DNA of 64,000 nt from Cribrihabitans marinus (GTDB lineage Bacteria; Pseudomonadota; Alphaproteobacteria; Rhodobacterales; Rhodobacteraceae): NCBI RefSeq assembly GCF_900109035.1, contig NZ_FNYD01000002.1:1-64000 (forward strand), given 5' to 3'. Positions 19,713 through 28,993 of this stretch are shown here, piece by piece. A program made the position numbers and the translations under genes. Positions within the stretch are counted from its first letter, which is position 1. Each line of letters begins with the position of its first letter. The notes under the pieces are model-generated. The model saw only the letters and a list, made by a program, of their open reading frames with translations. It was not told where the DNA came from and did no database searches.

Positions 19713-20363
19713 ATGGCCGGACAGACGGAACAGGTTCTGAATGCCGTGCTGGCGGATATCGACGCCGGGCGGCTGAACCCCGGCGACGTGCTCGAGGAAC
19801 CGGCGCTGATGTCCGCGCACGGGGTGTCGCGCACGCCGGTCCGCGAGGCGTTCCTGCAACTCGAGTCGGTCGGCCTGATCCGGCGTCTGCCGCGCAAGGG
19901 GGCTGTCCTGTTCAAGCCGACGCTTGAGGAGTTCCTGGCCATCCTCGAAGTGCATGCCAAGCTGGAGGGCCAGGCCGCGGGGCTGGCGGCGCGGCGCATG
20001 TCAGCGGATCTGCACGCCAGGCTGGAAGAGGTCGTTTCAGCCTGCGAGGCGCATGCCCGCGACAAGGGCAATGGAGACCCCGACGGCTATTACCAGCTGA
20101 ACCTGGCGTTCCACGAAACCGTGGCGCTGGGCGCCGGCAATCCCTTCCTGGTCGAGATGATCAAGACCAACGCGCGCAAACTGCTGGCCTATTACCGGGC
20201 GCGCTACCGCTATCCCGGGTCCATCGCCACCTCGGCGCGCGAACACCGCGAACTGGCCCGCCTGATCGCAGAGCACCGCAGCGACGAGGCCGAGGCGCGG
20301 ATGGTCCGGCACGTGCAGTTCGATCAGGTCACGGTCATGGATCTGCTGGCCGCGCTGGGCTGA
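19713..20363 (+). CDS. GntR-family regulator, FCD (FadR/VanR) subfamily
   Basis: 216 residues. The N-terminal winged helix includes LMSAHGVSRTPVREAFLQLE, the GntR recognition segment, followed by an all-helical FCD ligand domain with Asp/His metal-ligand candidates (LNLAFHETV, SAREHREL). Divergent from paaJ across 232 bases; its 3' end overlaps the convergent amidotransferase-like gene by 29 bases. It may control the neighbouring P450/ligase cluster or paaJ; sequence alone does not decide. Confidence 0.85.
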   Translation: MAGQTEQVLNAVLADIDAGRLNPGDVLEEPALMSAHGVSRTPVREAFLQLESVGLIRRLPRKGAVLFKPTLEEFLAILEVHAKLEGQAAGLAARRMSADLHARLEEVVSACEAHARDKGNGDPDGYYQLNLAFHETVALGAGNPFLVEMIKTNARKLLAYYRARYRYPGSIATSAREHRELARLIAEHRSDEAEARMVRHVQFDQVTVMDLLAALG

Positions 20364-21066
20364 ACGCCTGTTCAAAGAACCGCGCCACGCTTTCGGCAAA
20401 GGCGCCCTGGTCGGCCGGTTCCGACAGGGACACCATCGCTCGTGCATGCACCTCTGCACCAAGTTCGGACGCCATCTCGTCGGTCAGGGCGGCGATGAAG
20501 CCCGGCTCCATCTCGGGGTGATGCTGGGTGGTGTAGATATGCCGCCCGATGGCGAAACCCGAAGTCTCGCAGCCCTCGGAACGGGCCAGGTTGACCGCGC
20601 CCGGGGGCAGGGCGGTGACCTGTTCCTTGTGCGAGGCGTATAGCCGCCAGGGATCCGGCAGCCCGTCCATCCAGTCCATCCGCGCCAGGGCGGTGTTCCG
20701 CGTCAGCCCATGCACCCAGCCGCCCGGGTTCTCTCCCACCTGACCGCCCAACGCCAGCGCGACCGCCTGGTGGCCGAAGCACGCGGCGAACATCGGTTGC
20801 CGGCGGCGATCCATCGCCCGGATCAGTTCCAACAGCTGCGCCACCCAGGGCTCCCCGCTTCGGACCGAGGCGGGGCTGCCGGTGATCATCGCCCCGTCGA
20901 ACCGGCCCATGTCGTCGGGAAACGCGCCGTCCTTGACGCTGAAAGCCTCGACCGTCCAGTCGGGCCGCGCCAGGTGGATCAGGTCGGCGAATTTCTCACC
21001 GTCCTCCGGGTGGGCCTGCGCAAAGGCGCTTTCATCCGTGTTGGTGATCAGAATGGCCAAGTGCAT
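20335..21066 (-). CDS. Class I glutamine amidotransferase-like hydrolase
   Basis: 243 residues from the internal ATG; no strong ribosome site is visible. Full GATase triad: nucleophile Cys96 in FAACFGHQ, His183 and Glu185 in TQHHPEM. No synthetase domain is attached, as in stand-alone gamma-glutamyl hydrolases such as PuuD or the AtdA2-type partner of gamma-glutamylanilide synthase. It is divergent from a P450/glutamine-synthetase-like/ferredoxin operon across about 80 AT-rich bases. Hydrolysis of a gamma-glutamyl amide intermediate is the inferred role. Confidence 0.8.
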   Translation of the reverse strand: MHLAILITNTDESAFAQAHPEDGEKFADLIHLARPDWTVEAFSVKDGAFPDDMGRFDGAMITGSPASVRSGEPWVAQLLELIRAMDRRRQPMFAACFGHQAVALALGGQVGENPGGWVHGLTRNTALARMDWMDGLPDPWRLYASHKEQVTALPPGAVNLARSEGCETSGFAIGRHIYTTQHHPEMEPGFIAALTDEMASELGAEVHARAMVSLSEPADQGAFAESVARFFEQAFSPARPADP

Positions 21067-21108
21067 AAATTGCCGCGGTTCTTTTTCGTTTACATATTTA
21101 TAGCTTTT

Positions 21109-21114
21109 TATAAT
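21109..21114 (+). promoter_or_regulatory. Consensus -10 element for the P450 operon
   Basis: TATAAT lies 34 bases before the chosen P450 ATG, in a strikingly AT-rich 81-base divergent spacer. The matching -35 is weak (TTCGTT at 21086-21091, 17-base spacing), which suggests activator dependence. A nearby ATATT/AATAT inverted repeat brackets it. Confidence 0.45.
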
Positions 21115-21147
21115 ATACACATGTTAACGGATGCGGGAAAGCTGAAA

Positions 21148-22404
21148 ATGACGGTCTGGACGCCCACCGACGACGGATATGCCGATCTGAGCAGTCACGA
21201 TGCCTTCGTGAACGGCGCGCCGCACAACACCTTCGCCCGGCTGCGCCGGGAGGATCCGCTGCACTGGACGGAATATGACGGCGGGCAGGATTTCTGGTCG
21301 GTCACGCGCCATGCCGACATCGCCGCGATGAACCGCAACACCGAGGTGTTCTCGTCGGCGCGCGGGATCCGGATGGAGGATCAGAGCTATGAGGAATACC
21401 TGGCGCGCCGTACCTTTCAGGAAACCGACCCGCCGGAGCATTCCAAGACCCGCATGAAGCTGATGAAGGCGTTTTCACGCACCACGATGGACCAGTACGA
21501 AGAGGATATCCGCCGGATCTGCGCCGATATCCTCGGCGACGTGCTGGATCGTGGCACCTTCGACGCGACAAAGGAGATCGCGCGGCAATTGCCGATGCGG
21601 ATGCTGGGCCGGATCGTCGGACTGCCCGACGAGGATCTGCCCTGGCTGGTGGAAAAGGGCGATGCGCTGATTGCCAATACCGACCCGGATTTCACCGCGC
21701 ATGTGCTGGACAAGCTCGACACCGACGAATTCCGCATGATGCCGTTCAATTCGCCCGCGGGCGCCGAGCTTTATGCCTATGCCAAGGAGCTTATGGCCGC
21801 AAAGGACAAGGCGGGCGACACATCCGGCGTGTTGCATATGATCCTGCAGCCGGCCAAGGACGGCTCGGTCATCACCGATACCGAGTTCCGCAACTTCTTC
21901 TGCCTCGTGGTGGCCGCGGGCAACGACACCACACGCTATTCCATCGCCGCGGGCATCCAGGCCATGTGTCACCAGCCGGAACTGCTGGCGCAGATGCAGA
22001 CCGGCGAGGTCTGGGACACCGCGCCGGACGAGATCATCCGCTGGGCCACGCCCGCGCTCTATTTCCGGCGCACGGCGACACGCGACCACGAGATGCACGG
22101 CAAGACGATCCGTGAGGGCGACAAGGTGCTCTATTGGTTCGCCTCGGCCAATCGCGACGAGACTGTGTTCGACGACCCGTTCCGCGTCGACCTGGTGCGC
22201 AGCCCCAACCGCCATCTGTCCTTCGGGCAGGGCGGGCCGCATGTCTGCCTGGGCATGTGGCTGGCGCGGCTCGAGGTGCGGGTGTTGTTCCAGGAATTGG
22301 CCAAACGGATCCAGGCGATCGAGCCGGCCGGGCCGCACAAGTTCTTGCGCTCGAATTTCGTCGGCGGCATCAAGGAACTGCCGGTCACGGTGACGCCCGC
22401 CTGA
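21148..22404 (+). CDS. Cytochrome P450 monooxygenase (soluble bacterial class)
   Basis: 418 residues from the ATG preceded by GGGAAAG; another ATG is in frame at 21121. Landmarks: I-helix AAGNDTTR (256-263), ExxR Glu295/Arg298 in DEIIRWATP, and haem-ligand Cys367 in FGQGGPHVCLG. The I-helix and N-terminal pattern resemble CYP124/125/111-like enzymes. It needs a ferredoxin, and one is encoded two genes downstream. It begins an operon with a glutamine-synthetase-like ligase, an unusual pairing reminiscent of amine-degrading P450 loci. Substrate unknown. Confidence 0.92.
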   Translation: MTVWTPTDDGYADLSSHDAFVNGAPHNTFARLRREDPLHWTEYDGGQDFWSVTRHADIAAMNRNTEVFSSARGIRMEDQSYEEYLARRTFQETDPPEHSKTRMKLMKAFSRTTMDQYEEDIRRICADILGDVLDRGTFDATKEIARQLPMRMLGRIVGLPDEDLPWLVEKGDALIANTDPDFTAHVLDKLDTDEFRMMPFNSPAGAELYAYAKELMAAKDKAGDTSGVLHMILQPAKDGSVITDTEFRNFFCLVVAAGNDTTRYSIAAGIQAMCHQPELLAQMQTGEVWDTAPDEIIRWATPALYFRRTATRDHEMHGKTIREGDKVLYWFASANRDETVFDDPFRVDLVRSPNRHLSFGQGGPHVCLGMWLARLEVRVLFQELAKRIQAIEPAGPHKFLRSNFVGGIKELPVTVTPA

Positions 22405-22447
22405 ATGCGGCGCGATCACGGCTGGCGACGAGGGAGGAAGCCCGGCC

Positions 22448-23737
22448 ATGAAGGAAAGACTGCGCGCGCTCTATTGCGACCATCTGAGCATCATGCGGGG
22501 CAAGTACCTTCCGCAAACCAAGATCGGCGACGGCAGCACGCGGTTCTGCCGCTCGACTTTTGGCGTGCATTACGACCGCGACCTGCTGAACGCGCCGGGA
22601 GCGATGACCTATGAAGGCCTGCCGGATATGGAACTGGTCTGGCGCCATGACGACATCCGCGACAGCTGGCACGCGGATACGCGGATCGTGCTGGGGGACC
22701 TCTATGACGATCACGGCGCGCCGCTGCCGCTCTGTCCGCGCGGGGCGCTGAAACGGTCGGTCGAGGCCTGGAAGGCCCGCGGCCTGTCACCCAAGGTGGG
22801 GATCGAGCTGGAGGCCTTTGCGCTGCAGGCCGACGAGAAGGGGCGGCTGGTGCCCTATGACACGCCGGGAGGCGTGGTCTATGGCACCGGGCCCTATGCC
22901 GATCCGTTGCGCATCAACGACCGGATCTGGGCGGTGGCCGACGAGATGGGTTTTGCGCTCGACATGATCACCGCCGAGTTCGACAGCCCGCAATTCGAAT
23001 ACACGCTGACCTTCGACGATGCGGTCAAGGCGGTGGACGACATCGTGCTGTTCCGCCTGATGGCGCGCGAGGTGGCGCTGGAATACGGGATCGTGCTGAC
23101 CTTCATGCCCAAGCCCGTGGCCGAGGCCGGCGGGTCGGGGATGCACATCAACTTCTCCTTTGTCGATGAAACCGGTGGCAACGCGCTGTCCTCGGGGCCG
23201 CGCGGCGGGCCGGATCACATGAACGACCTGGCGCGTGGCTGTCTGGGCGGGCTTTTGCACCATCACAAGGGGCTGGCGGGGCTTATCGCGCCCACGGCCA
23301 ATTCCTACATGCGGCTGCAACCCGGCTCTCTGTCCGGCTATTGGCGCAACTGGGGCGGTGATCACCGCAATGTCACCACCCGCATCAGCTCCGAGGGCGG
23401 GGCCAAGGCGCGGCTGGAGCACCGCATGGCCGATGCCTGCTCCAACCCCTACACGGCTGTGGCCGCCGTACTGCACGCCGCGCGGCTGGGGGTCGAGCAC
23501 GGCCACGACCTGCCACCGATCGAGACCGGCGACGGGTTCGAGAACACCGATGCCAAGGAGGGCACCGCCATCGACCTCAAGGGCGCGATTGCCGACCTGG
23601 AGCGCGACACCGAGTTGAGCGAGGCGGTGGGGGCCGAACTGGTGGCGAACCACGTCTTCATGAAGCGCAAGGAGGTCGCCAAGACGCGCGACCTCGAGGG
23701 TGACGCCCTGCGCGATTTCTATGTCTATTTCGTCTGA
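22448..23737 (+). CDS. Glutamine-synthetase-like gamma-glutamyl ligase
   Basis: 429 residues, strong GGGAGGAAG ribosome site. It has the GS catalytic domain: Glu-rich GIELEAF and TAEFDSPQFEYT, KPVAEAGGSGMHINFS (about 220), PTANSYMRL, and EHRMADACSNPYTAVAA. The N-terminal region is short and divergent, and the usual Pro-Asp near the active-site flap reads Ala-Asp. It is therefore not a housekeeping GlnA but a GS-like enzyme of the PuuA, GmaS, IpuC or AtdA1 kind that joins glutamate to an amine using ATP. It sits between the P450 and its ferredoxin. The amine is unknown. Confidence 0.87.
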   Translation: MKERLRALYCDHLSIMRGKYLPQTKIGDGSTRFCRSTFGVHYDRDLLNAPGAMTYEGLPDMELVWRHDDIRDSWHADTRIVLGDLYDDHGAPLPLCPRGALKRSVEAWKARGLSPKVGIELEAFALQADEKGRLVPYDTPGGVVYGTGPYADPLRINDRIWAVADEMGFALDMITAEFDSPQFEYTLTFDDAVKAVDDIVLFRLMAREVALEYGIVLTFMPKPVAEAGGSGMHINFSFVDETGGNALSSGPRGGPDHMNDLARGCLGGLLHHHKGLAGLIAPTANSYMRLQPGSLSGYWRNWGGDHRNVTTRISSEGGAKARLEHRMADACSNPYTAVAAVLHAARLGVEHGHDLPPIETGDGFENTDAKEGTAIDLKGAIADLERDTELSEAVGAELVANHVFMKRKEVAKTRDLEGDALRDFYVYFV

Positions 23738-23746
23738 GGAGGTCCG

Positions 23747-24061
23747 ATGCGCGTAACCTGGAAGACCACCGAGCGCGGCGAGATCACCGCCGAGGTCGCC
23801 GAGGGCCAAAGCCTGATGGAGGCCGCCGTCGCCAATGACGTGCCCGGCGTCATCGGCGAATGCGGCGGCTGCCTGAGCTGCGCTACCTGCCATGTCTACG
23901 TGGCCCCCGGCTGGCTGGAGCGCACCGGCCGGGTCGAGGAGTTCGAAGACGCGATGCTGGACGTCACCGCTGCCGAGCGCCGCCCGAACAGCCGGCTGAG
24001 CTGCCAGATCGAGGCAACGCCCGAGTTGGACGGGCTGGTGTTGGAGGTGCCGGACGCGTGA
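23747..24061 (+). CDS. [2Fe-2S] ferredoxin (adrenodoxin/putidaredoxin type)
   Basis: 104 residues with cluster ligands Cys39, Cys45, Cys48 and Cys86 (C-x5-C-x2-C and RLSCQI); Cys42 is extra. This is the class that donates electrons to bacterial P450s. Begins 10 bases after the ligase gene with GAGGAGG upstream. No dedicated ferredoxin reductase is in the window, so a shared reductase must serve it. Confidence 0.93.
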   Translation: MRVTWKTTERGEITAEVAEGQSLMEAAVANDVPGVIGECGGCLSCATCHVYVAPGWLERTGRVEEFEDAMLDVTAAERRPNSRLSCQIEATPELDGLVLEVPDA

Positions 24062-24100
24062 GCGGTCGCTTGACTGGATGTGTCGGATAAGGCGCGGTGC

Positions 24101-24724
24101 TCAACCCGGCCGGCTGGCGACGATACCCCGGCTTGTCCGCGAGGGCGGTCCTGACGGGAAGCGATAGATGCTTTCCACCTCAAGACCGGCTTTCTGGATG
24201 AGGGTCACGATCTCGCCTTCCTGAAACGTGCGGTGGCGCCATTGCCACCAGATGATCGCATTGCACCAATGTGGTTTCGACACAACGAGGCGCAGCTTTC
24301 CGCCCGGACGCAATAGGTCGCGCATCTGTCTCAGCGCGACCAATGGGTCGGCGCAATGCTCGATGACATGTGCCGCCAGGACCACGTCGAAAGGCGCGAG
24401 GTCAGCATCCCCCAGCAACGCTTGAACGAGCCACGGTTCGACCCCGCGCCCTTGCAGCGCAGCGCGACCGCGTTCCAGCATCGCGCGGCTGGGCTCCAGC
24501 AGCGTCGTTTGGCGCGGTGGCCCGTGGATCGCCACCCAGGCTTCGGCGAAGGACGCGGTGCCGGCGCCAACGTCGACGACGCGCACGTCTCGGCGCACCG
24601 TTTCTTGCGGCGCCGAGAGAAACCCCAGATAGGCGTCATAATACCCGAGCGCCCGCATCTTGTCGCGCCATCGGGGTGCGGCCGCGTCATAGCGGGCCTT
24701 GGCGCTTGCGGTTGCGTCTGCCAT
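24101..24724 (-). CDS. Class I SAM-dependent methyltransferase
   Basis: 207 residues from the ATG at 24724; an upstream in-frame ATG would add about ten residues. Motif I VVDVGAGTASF near residue 50, acidic residue LLEPS after strand 2, and VLAAHVIEHCADPLVALRQM before LLRPGGKLRLV. This is the UbiE/Methyltransf_11-type layout. Convergent with the ferredoxin gene, divergent from an FkbM-type methyltransferase. Substrate unknown. Confidence 0.82.
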   Translation of the reverse strand: MADATASAKARYDAAAPRWRDKMRALGYYDAYLGFLSAPQETVRRDVRVVDVGAGTASFAEAWVAIHGPPRQTTLLEPSRAMLERGRAALQGRGVEPWLVQALLGDADLAPFDVVLAAHVIEHCADPLVALRQMRDLLRPGGKLRLVVSKPHWCNAIIWWQWRHRTFQEGEIVTLIQKAGLEVESIYRFPSGPPSRTSRGIVASRPG

Positions 24725-24889
24725 GGCCAAAGAGTGGCATGCCGCCGGGCGCATTGCCAGTAGGACACATCCGCAGCCGTACCCTGTCCCGTTCATCATC
24801 AGATCCCGCAGGGCGACAGCCGTCCAAGGCTTGCCTTTTGCCGTGGCGCCACACAGGATGCCGGCAACGAGAGAAGAAGGGGCAGGGCC

Positions 24890-25582
24890 TTGTCGGACAC
24901 GATTACCGTCGCCGCGGAATGCCTGGGGGTCAAGGTTCCGGCATCGCGGTTTCTCAACGAGACCCGCATCCGGCGCATCAACGCCGCCCGCTACGAGGGG
25001 CAGGAGATCGCCGGTGCGCTGCATGTGGTGACACCGGAGGACACGGTCCTGGAAATCGGTGCCGGTCTGGGCATCGTCGGTGCGGTCGTGGCCCGCAACG
25101 CCGAACCGCGCGCGATACGCTCCTTCGAGGCCAATCCCGAGTTGATCCCCGAGATCGAGGCGCTCTATGCGCTCAACGGGTTGGAGGACCGGATCTCGGT
25201 ACAGAACACCGTCCTGTTCACTGGCCCGGATCGACCCGACACCGTGCCCTTCCACCTGCGCAACAGTTTCCTGGGGTCTTCGCTGATCAACCGCTCGGGC
25301 CGCCCCTCGCGCACAGTCGACGTGCCCACCGCCGATTTCGGTGCGGTCTGCGCCGTGGTAGGGCCGACCGTCCTGGTCATGGATATCGAGGGCGGCGAGA
25401 TGGACCTGCTGCGTCATGCCGACCTGTCCGGCTTTCGGGCCCTCGTGATCGAGTTCCACCCCGAGGCCTATGGCATCGACGGAATGCGCGCCTGCAAGAC
25501 TATCCTGCGCGAGGCGGGGTTCGAAAGGGTGGACGAGGTGTCCACCCGGACGGTCTGGACCTGCGTGCGGCCCGAGGCCTGA
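24890..25582 (+). CDS. FkbM-family methyltransferase
   Basis: 230 residues from a TTG preceded by an AGAAGAAGG-type site; no ATG or GTG fits. SAM motif LEIGAGLGIVGAVVARN near residue 57, Glu in FEANPELIP, and the FkbM-typical VLVMDIEGGEMDLLRHADL and VIEFHPEAYG. FkbM enzymes methylate hydroxyls of sugars or natural products. Monocistronic-looking, followed 112 bases later by a Hint protein. Confidence 0.82.
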   Translation: MSDTITVAAECLGVKVPASRFLNETRIRRINAARYEGQEIAGALHVVTPEDTVLEIGAGLGIVGAVVARNAEPRAIRSFEANPELIPEIEALYALNGLEDRISVQNTVLFTGPDRPDTVPFHLRNSFLGSSLINRSGRPSRTVDVPTADFGAVCAVVGPTVLVMDIEGGEMDLLRHADLSGFRALVIEFHPEAYGIDGMRACKTILREAGFERVDEVSTRTVWTCVRPEA

Positions 25583-25694
25583 AAGCGCGTTCAGCGGCCC
25601 GGTCGTCGATTGGGGAAAGTCACCCGACACGCATAAGCTGTGCTAGGATCGCCTGATACCACCGATTCCCGACGCAAGCGGAGAAGGGCCGGTC

Positions 25695-26693
25695 ATGGCA
25701 ACCATCACGATCTTCGAGATCGACGTCGATCCGCTTAGCAGTGCGGATGTCGTGGTGCTGGCCGCCTACACGGTCGATATCGTTGACAATGACGATTTCC
25801 TGCAAGACCCGGACGCCGATAGCGGCCTGCAGCTCGATGTCAGCGCGGTGCCGGGGTTTCTGGGGAATTCCACCAACTTCCAGACCTTCGAGATCTACAA
25901 TGGGGATGTCGGCGGAGCGCCGGTGACATTCACCCTCCTGCAGTTTTCCGACCCGCAATACATCGTCGTCACATCCGGCGACGTGTCGGTCGGCGACACG
26001 ATCGAGAACACCAACAACACGATCGTCACGGCGCCGCCGTCGGAATACGACACGCTTCCGTCCTTTGTCTGTTTCACCGCCGGATCCCTGATCCGGACGC
26101 CGGTCGGCCTGCGTGCGATCGAGACCCTGCGGCCGGGCGATCCCGTTGCCGTGGCCGGTGGCGGAAGCCGGCCCGTGCGCTGGATCGGCCGGCGGCATCT
26201 GTCGGCGGCCGAGCTTGCGCGGAACCGGCGCTTCTGCCCCGTCCGGATCCGGGCGGGTGCATTCGGGGAAGGCTGCCCGCATCGCGACCTGCTCTTGTCG
26301 CCGCAGCACCGCATCGCAATCACCTCGCCGCTTTTGGAACTCTACTTTTGCGACCCGATGGTGCTGGCGCCCGCCAAGGGTCTGGTGAACGGTGACACTA
26401 TAGCACCGGTCTCGCCGGCCAAGGGGGTGGAGTACGTCCATCTGCTGTTCGACCGGCACGAGTTGGTGAATGTCGAGGGCCTGTGGTCCGAGTCCTTCTT
26501 TCCGGGCGATTGCGCGATGGGCGCCATGGCGGCCGAGACCCGGCGCGAGCTTTTCGGGCTGTTTCCCGAGCTGCGCACGGACGAGGACAGCTATGGCGAT
26601 ACCGTGCTGCCTGTCCTGAAACCATATGAACTGCGCGTGCTGCGGTCGGGCCTGGACGTTCCGCATGAGACCCGGTTTGCGCTGGCCGGATAG
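25695..26693 (+). CDS. Hint (Hedgehog/intein) domain protein
   Basis: 332 residues. About 125 N-terminal residues, acidic and beta-rich, match nothing I know. A Hint_2-type domain follows: [20 protein letters not shown] with the nucleophilic Cys near residue 121, [18 protein letters not shown], and the C-terminal [10 protein letters not shown]. Such proteins are common in Rhodobacterales and are thought to autoprocess at the Cys. No signal peptide is evident. Role unknown. Confidence 0.8.
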   Translation: MATITIFEIDVDPLSSADVVVLAAYTVDIVDNDDFLQDPDADSGLQLDVSAVPGFLGNSTNFQTFEIYNGDVGGAPVTFTLLQFSDPQYIVVTSGDVSVGDTIENTNNTIVTAPPSEYDTLPSFVCFTAGSLIRTPVGLRAIETLRPGDPVAVAGGGSRPVRWIGRRHLSAAELARNRRFCPVRIRAGAFGEGCPHRDLLLSPQHRIAITSPLLELYFCDPMVLAPAKGLVNGDTIAPVSPAKGVEYVHLLFDRHELVNVEGLWSESFFPGDCAMGAMAAETRRELFGLFPELRTDEDSYGDTVLPVLKPYELRVLRSGLDVPHETRFALAG

Positions 26694-26714
26694 GCGGCCG
26701 TTCCGGAACTATCC
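26688..26714. terminator. Candidate bidirectional hairpin between convergent genes
   Basis: GGATAG (26688-26693) pairs with CTATCC (26709-26714), with an inner CGG/CCG pairing. The stem spans both stop codons of the convergent Hint and aminotransferase genes. There is no U-run on either side, so this is a weak prediction. Confidence 0.3.
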
Positions 26715-28067
26715 CTCGACCGTTGCAAGCCCCGCATCGAGCGCCGACAGGATCGTGTCCACATCGGCGGCGTCCAGGACAAGCGGCGGCGACAGGATGA
26801 TGTTGGGGCCCGAGACCCGCACCATCGCGCCGGCCTCGTAGGCGACTTCCTGCACCTTGCCGATGGCGCGCTTGTCGATGGGCGCCTTGGTGGCGCGATT
26901 ACCGACCAGCTCCAGCGCGCACATCAGCCCGTGGCCGCCGCGCACATCGCCGATGACCGCGTGCCGCTCCTGCAGGGCCAGCAATCCCTTGTGCATCTGC
27001 GCCCCGCGCGCGGCGGCGTTTACGGGCACGTTCAGGCGGATGGTCTCGGACAGGCAGGCCAGCGCGGCGGCGGCGCCGACCGGGTGGCCGGAATAGGTGT
27101 ATCCGTGGCCGATGGCGGCGCGGCCGCTCTCGTCCTTCTCGAAGGTCTGGGCCACCTCTTCGGCGATCATCACCGCGCCGAATGGGAAATACCCATTGGT
27201 AATCGCCTTGGCGGTACAGGACATGTCCGGCCGCACGCCCCAATGCCGGCATCCCGACCAGCTGCCGGTGCGGCCGAAGGCGGTGATCACCTCGTCGGCA
27301 ATCAGCAGGATCCCGTGTTTCGAACAGATCTCGCGCACGCCGGGCATGAAGCTTTCATGCGGCGGGATCACTCCGCCCGCGCCCAGGATCGGCTCCATGA
27401 TGAAGGCGGCGATGGTGCCCGCGCCCTGGAAGGCGATCTCGTCCTCCAGCGCCGCCAGGCAGAACTGCGCCAGCCGCTCGGGGTCGGTCTCGTTGAACGG
27501 GTTGCGATAGGCATAGGGGGCGGGGATCTGGTGGCACCCGGCCAGGAGCGGCTCATAGGCGGTTCGGAAATTGGCGTTGCCGTTGACCGAGGCGGCGCCG
27601 AAATGGGTGCCGTGATAGCCCTTCTTGAGGCTCAGGAACTTCACCCGTCCGGCCTCGCCGCGGATCTTGTGGTATTGCCGCGCCAGGCGCAGCGCGGTTT
27701 CCACCGAATCCGATCCGCCTGAGGTGAAGAAGGCGCGGGTCAGCCCATCGGGTGCAAAGAAGTCGCGCAGCTCTTCGGCCAGCTGGATCACCGCGTCGTT
27801 GGAGGTGCCGCGGAAGATCGAGTAGTAGGGCAGCCGGTCCATCTGCGCGGTGATCGCGTCCTTCACCGGCTGGCAGGAGAACCCCAGGTTCACGTTCCAC
27901 AGCCCGCCCACGCCGTCGACCACCTCATGCCCATCGATATCGGTGATCCGGACCCCCTGAGCCCCGGTCACGATGGTCGGCGGGTTGGCCAGGCTGTCGG
28001 CCGGATGGGTCATCGGATGCCAGAGCGAGCGGGCATTGTGTTCCTTCAGGAAGTTGCTGTCTTTCAT
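26709..28067 (-). CDS. Class III omega-aminotransferase
   Basis: 452 residues. Fold-type I PLP enzyme: SGGSDSVETALRLARQYH (cofactor phosphate site), IADEVITAFGRTGSW with the Asp that binds the pyridine nitrogen, and the Schiff-base Lys in TCTAKAITNGYFP near residue 286. Closest in pattern to beta-alanine/omega-amino acid:pyruvate transaminases. It lies 28 bases downstream of the IclR regulator on the same strand, facing the TctCBA operon, so it may process the same imported amine. Confidence 0.9.
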   Translation of the reverse strand: MKDSNFLKEHNARSLWHPMTHPADSLANPPTIVTGAQGVRITDIDGHEVVDGVGGLWNVNLGFSCQPVKDAITAQMDRLPYYSIFRGTSNDAVIQLAEELRDFFAPDGLTRAFFTSGGSDSVETALRLARQYHKIRGEAGRVKFLSLKKGYHGTHFGAASVNGNANFRTAYEPLLAGCHQIPAPYAYRNPFNETDPERLAQFCLAALEDEIAFQGAGTIAAFIMEPILGAGGVIPPHESFMPGVREICSKHGILLIADEVITAFGRTGSWSGCRHWGVRPDMSCTAKAITNGYFPFGAVMIAEEVAQTFEKDESGRAAIGHGYTYSGHPVGAAAALACLSETIRLNVPVNAAARGAQMHKGLLALQERHAVIGDVRGGHGLMCALELVGNRATKAPIDKRAIGKVQEVAYEAGAMVRVSGPNIILSPPLVLDAADVDTILSALDAGLATVEG

Positions 28068-28095
28068 CGGATCGAATCCTCGGGTTGGGTCCGGG

Positions 28096-28875
28096 TCAGG
28101 CGGCCTGCTCGGCCGGGTAGTCGTCGGGGCAGAAGCCGCCGATGCGCTGCGTCAGGTCCAGTGCGGCGGATTTCAGCTCGGCGCGGATCAGGGATGTAAG
28201 GGCGGGCGTCATGCGCGAGACCGGCGCGGCCACCGCCAGCGCGCCGATGGGCTGCCGGTCGGCGCCAAAGATCGGCGCGGCGTGCGAATGCACATCCGCC
28301 TCGAACCCGCCCACCGCCTCGGCGATGCCCGAGGCGCGCACCTTGGCCAGCGATTGCCGCAGGGCGGCGGGATCGGTCGGGGTCTGTTCGGTGAACCGCT
28401 CCAGCGGTTGCGACAACACGCGGTCCACGAAATCGGGCGGTGCGAAGGCCAGGAAGGCCAGGCCGGAGCCGGTCGCGTGAAAGGCCAGAACCTCGGCATC
28501 CTCCATCGTCACCCGCGTGCCGTGCTGCTGGCTGTAGGCATGGGTCAGCGTGTTCAGCCGGTCGCCCTGCAGGATGGACATATGCGCGGTCTCGCCGGTG
28601 CGGTCGCACAGCTGCCGCAGCACCGCGCGCGAGACCGACAGCAGCGGCACCGACGCCTCGCGGAGCGCCGCCAGACGCAGCACCTCGGCACCCAGCCGAT
28701 AGGCGCGGTCGCCGCCGACCTGCTCGACGAATCCGGCCTGCTGCAGCTCGGTCATCAGGCGATAGACCGTGGCCTTGTTCATGCCCGAGAGCCGCGTGAG
28801 ATCGCTCAGCCCGATCTCCAGCCGGCCATGACTGAACAGGCTCAGCAGTGACAGGGCTTTCGAGACCGTTCCCAT
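28096..28875 (-). CDS. IclR-family transcriptional regulator
   Basis: 259 residues from the ATG at 28875. N-terminal winged helix (SKALSLLSLFSHG, LTRLSGMNKATVYRLMTELQ) and the C-terminal IclR effector domain (GSGLAFLAF, IFGADRQPIGALAVAAP). Divergent from the tctC operon; an inverted repeat at 28994-29012 between them is the likely binding site. Probably senses the transported substrate or a product. Confidence 0.88.
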   Translation of the reverse strand: MGTVSKALSLLSLFSHGRLEIGLSDLTRLSGMNKATVYRLMTELQQAGFVEQVGGDRAYRLGAEVLRLAALREASVPLLSVSRAVLRQLCDRTGETAHMSILQGDRLNTLTHAYSQQHGTRVTMEDAEVLAFHATGSGLAFLAFAPPDFVDRVLSQPLERFTEQTPTDPAALRQSLAKVRASGIAEAVGGFEADVHSHAAPIFGADRQPIGALAVAAPVSRMTPALTSLIRAELKSAALDLTQRIGGFCPDDYPAEQAA

Positions 28876-28993
28876 GACTGGATTTCCGTCCTTTTCTTGC
28901 GCGCTTGCGATCCGGGGCGCAATATTCCTGCATCCGGCTTGCGGAAAGAGTTGACAGATGGCGACCTCACCTGTCAATGTAAATTTAAACCAA

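Noticed and set aside
21094-21116. ATATT/AATAT inverted repeat around the P450 -10 element
   Set aside because: In so AT-rich a spacer such a short repeat is expected by chance; not called an operator.
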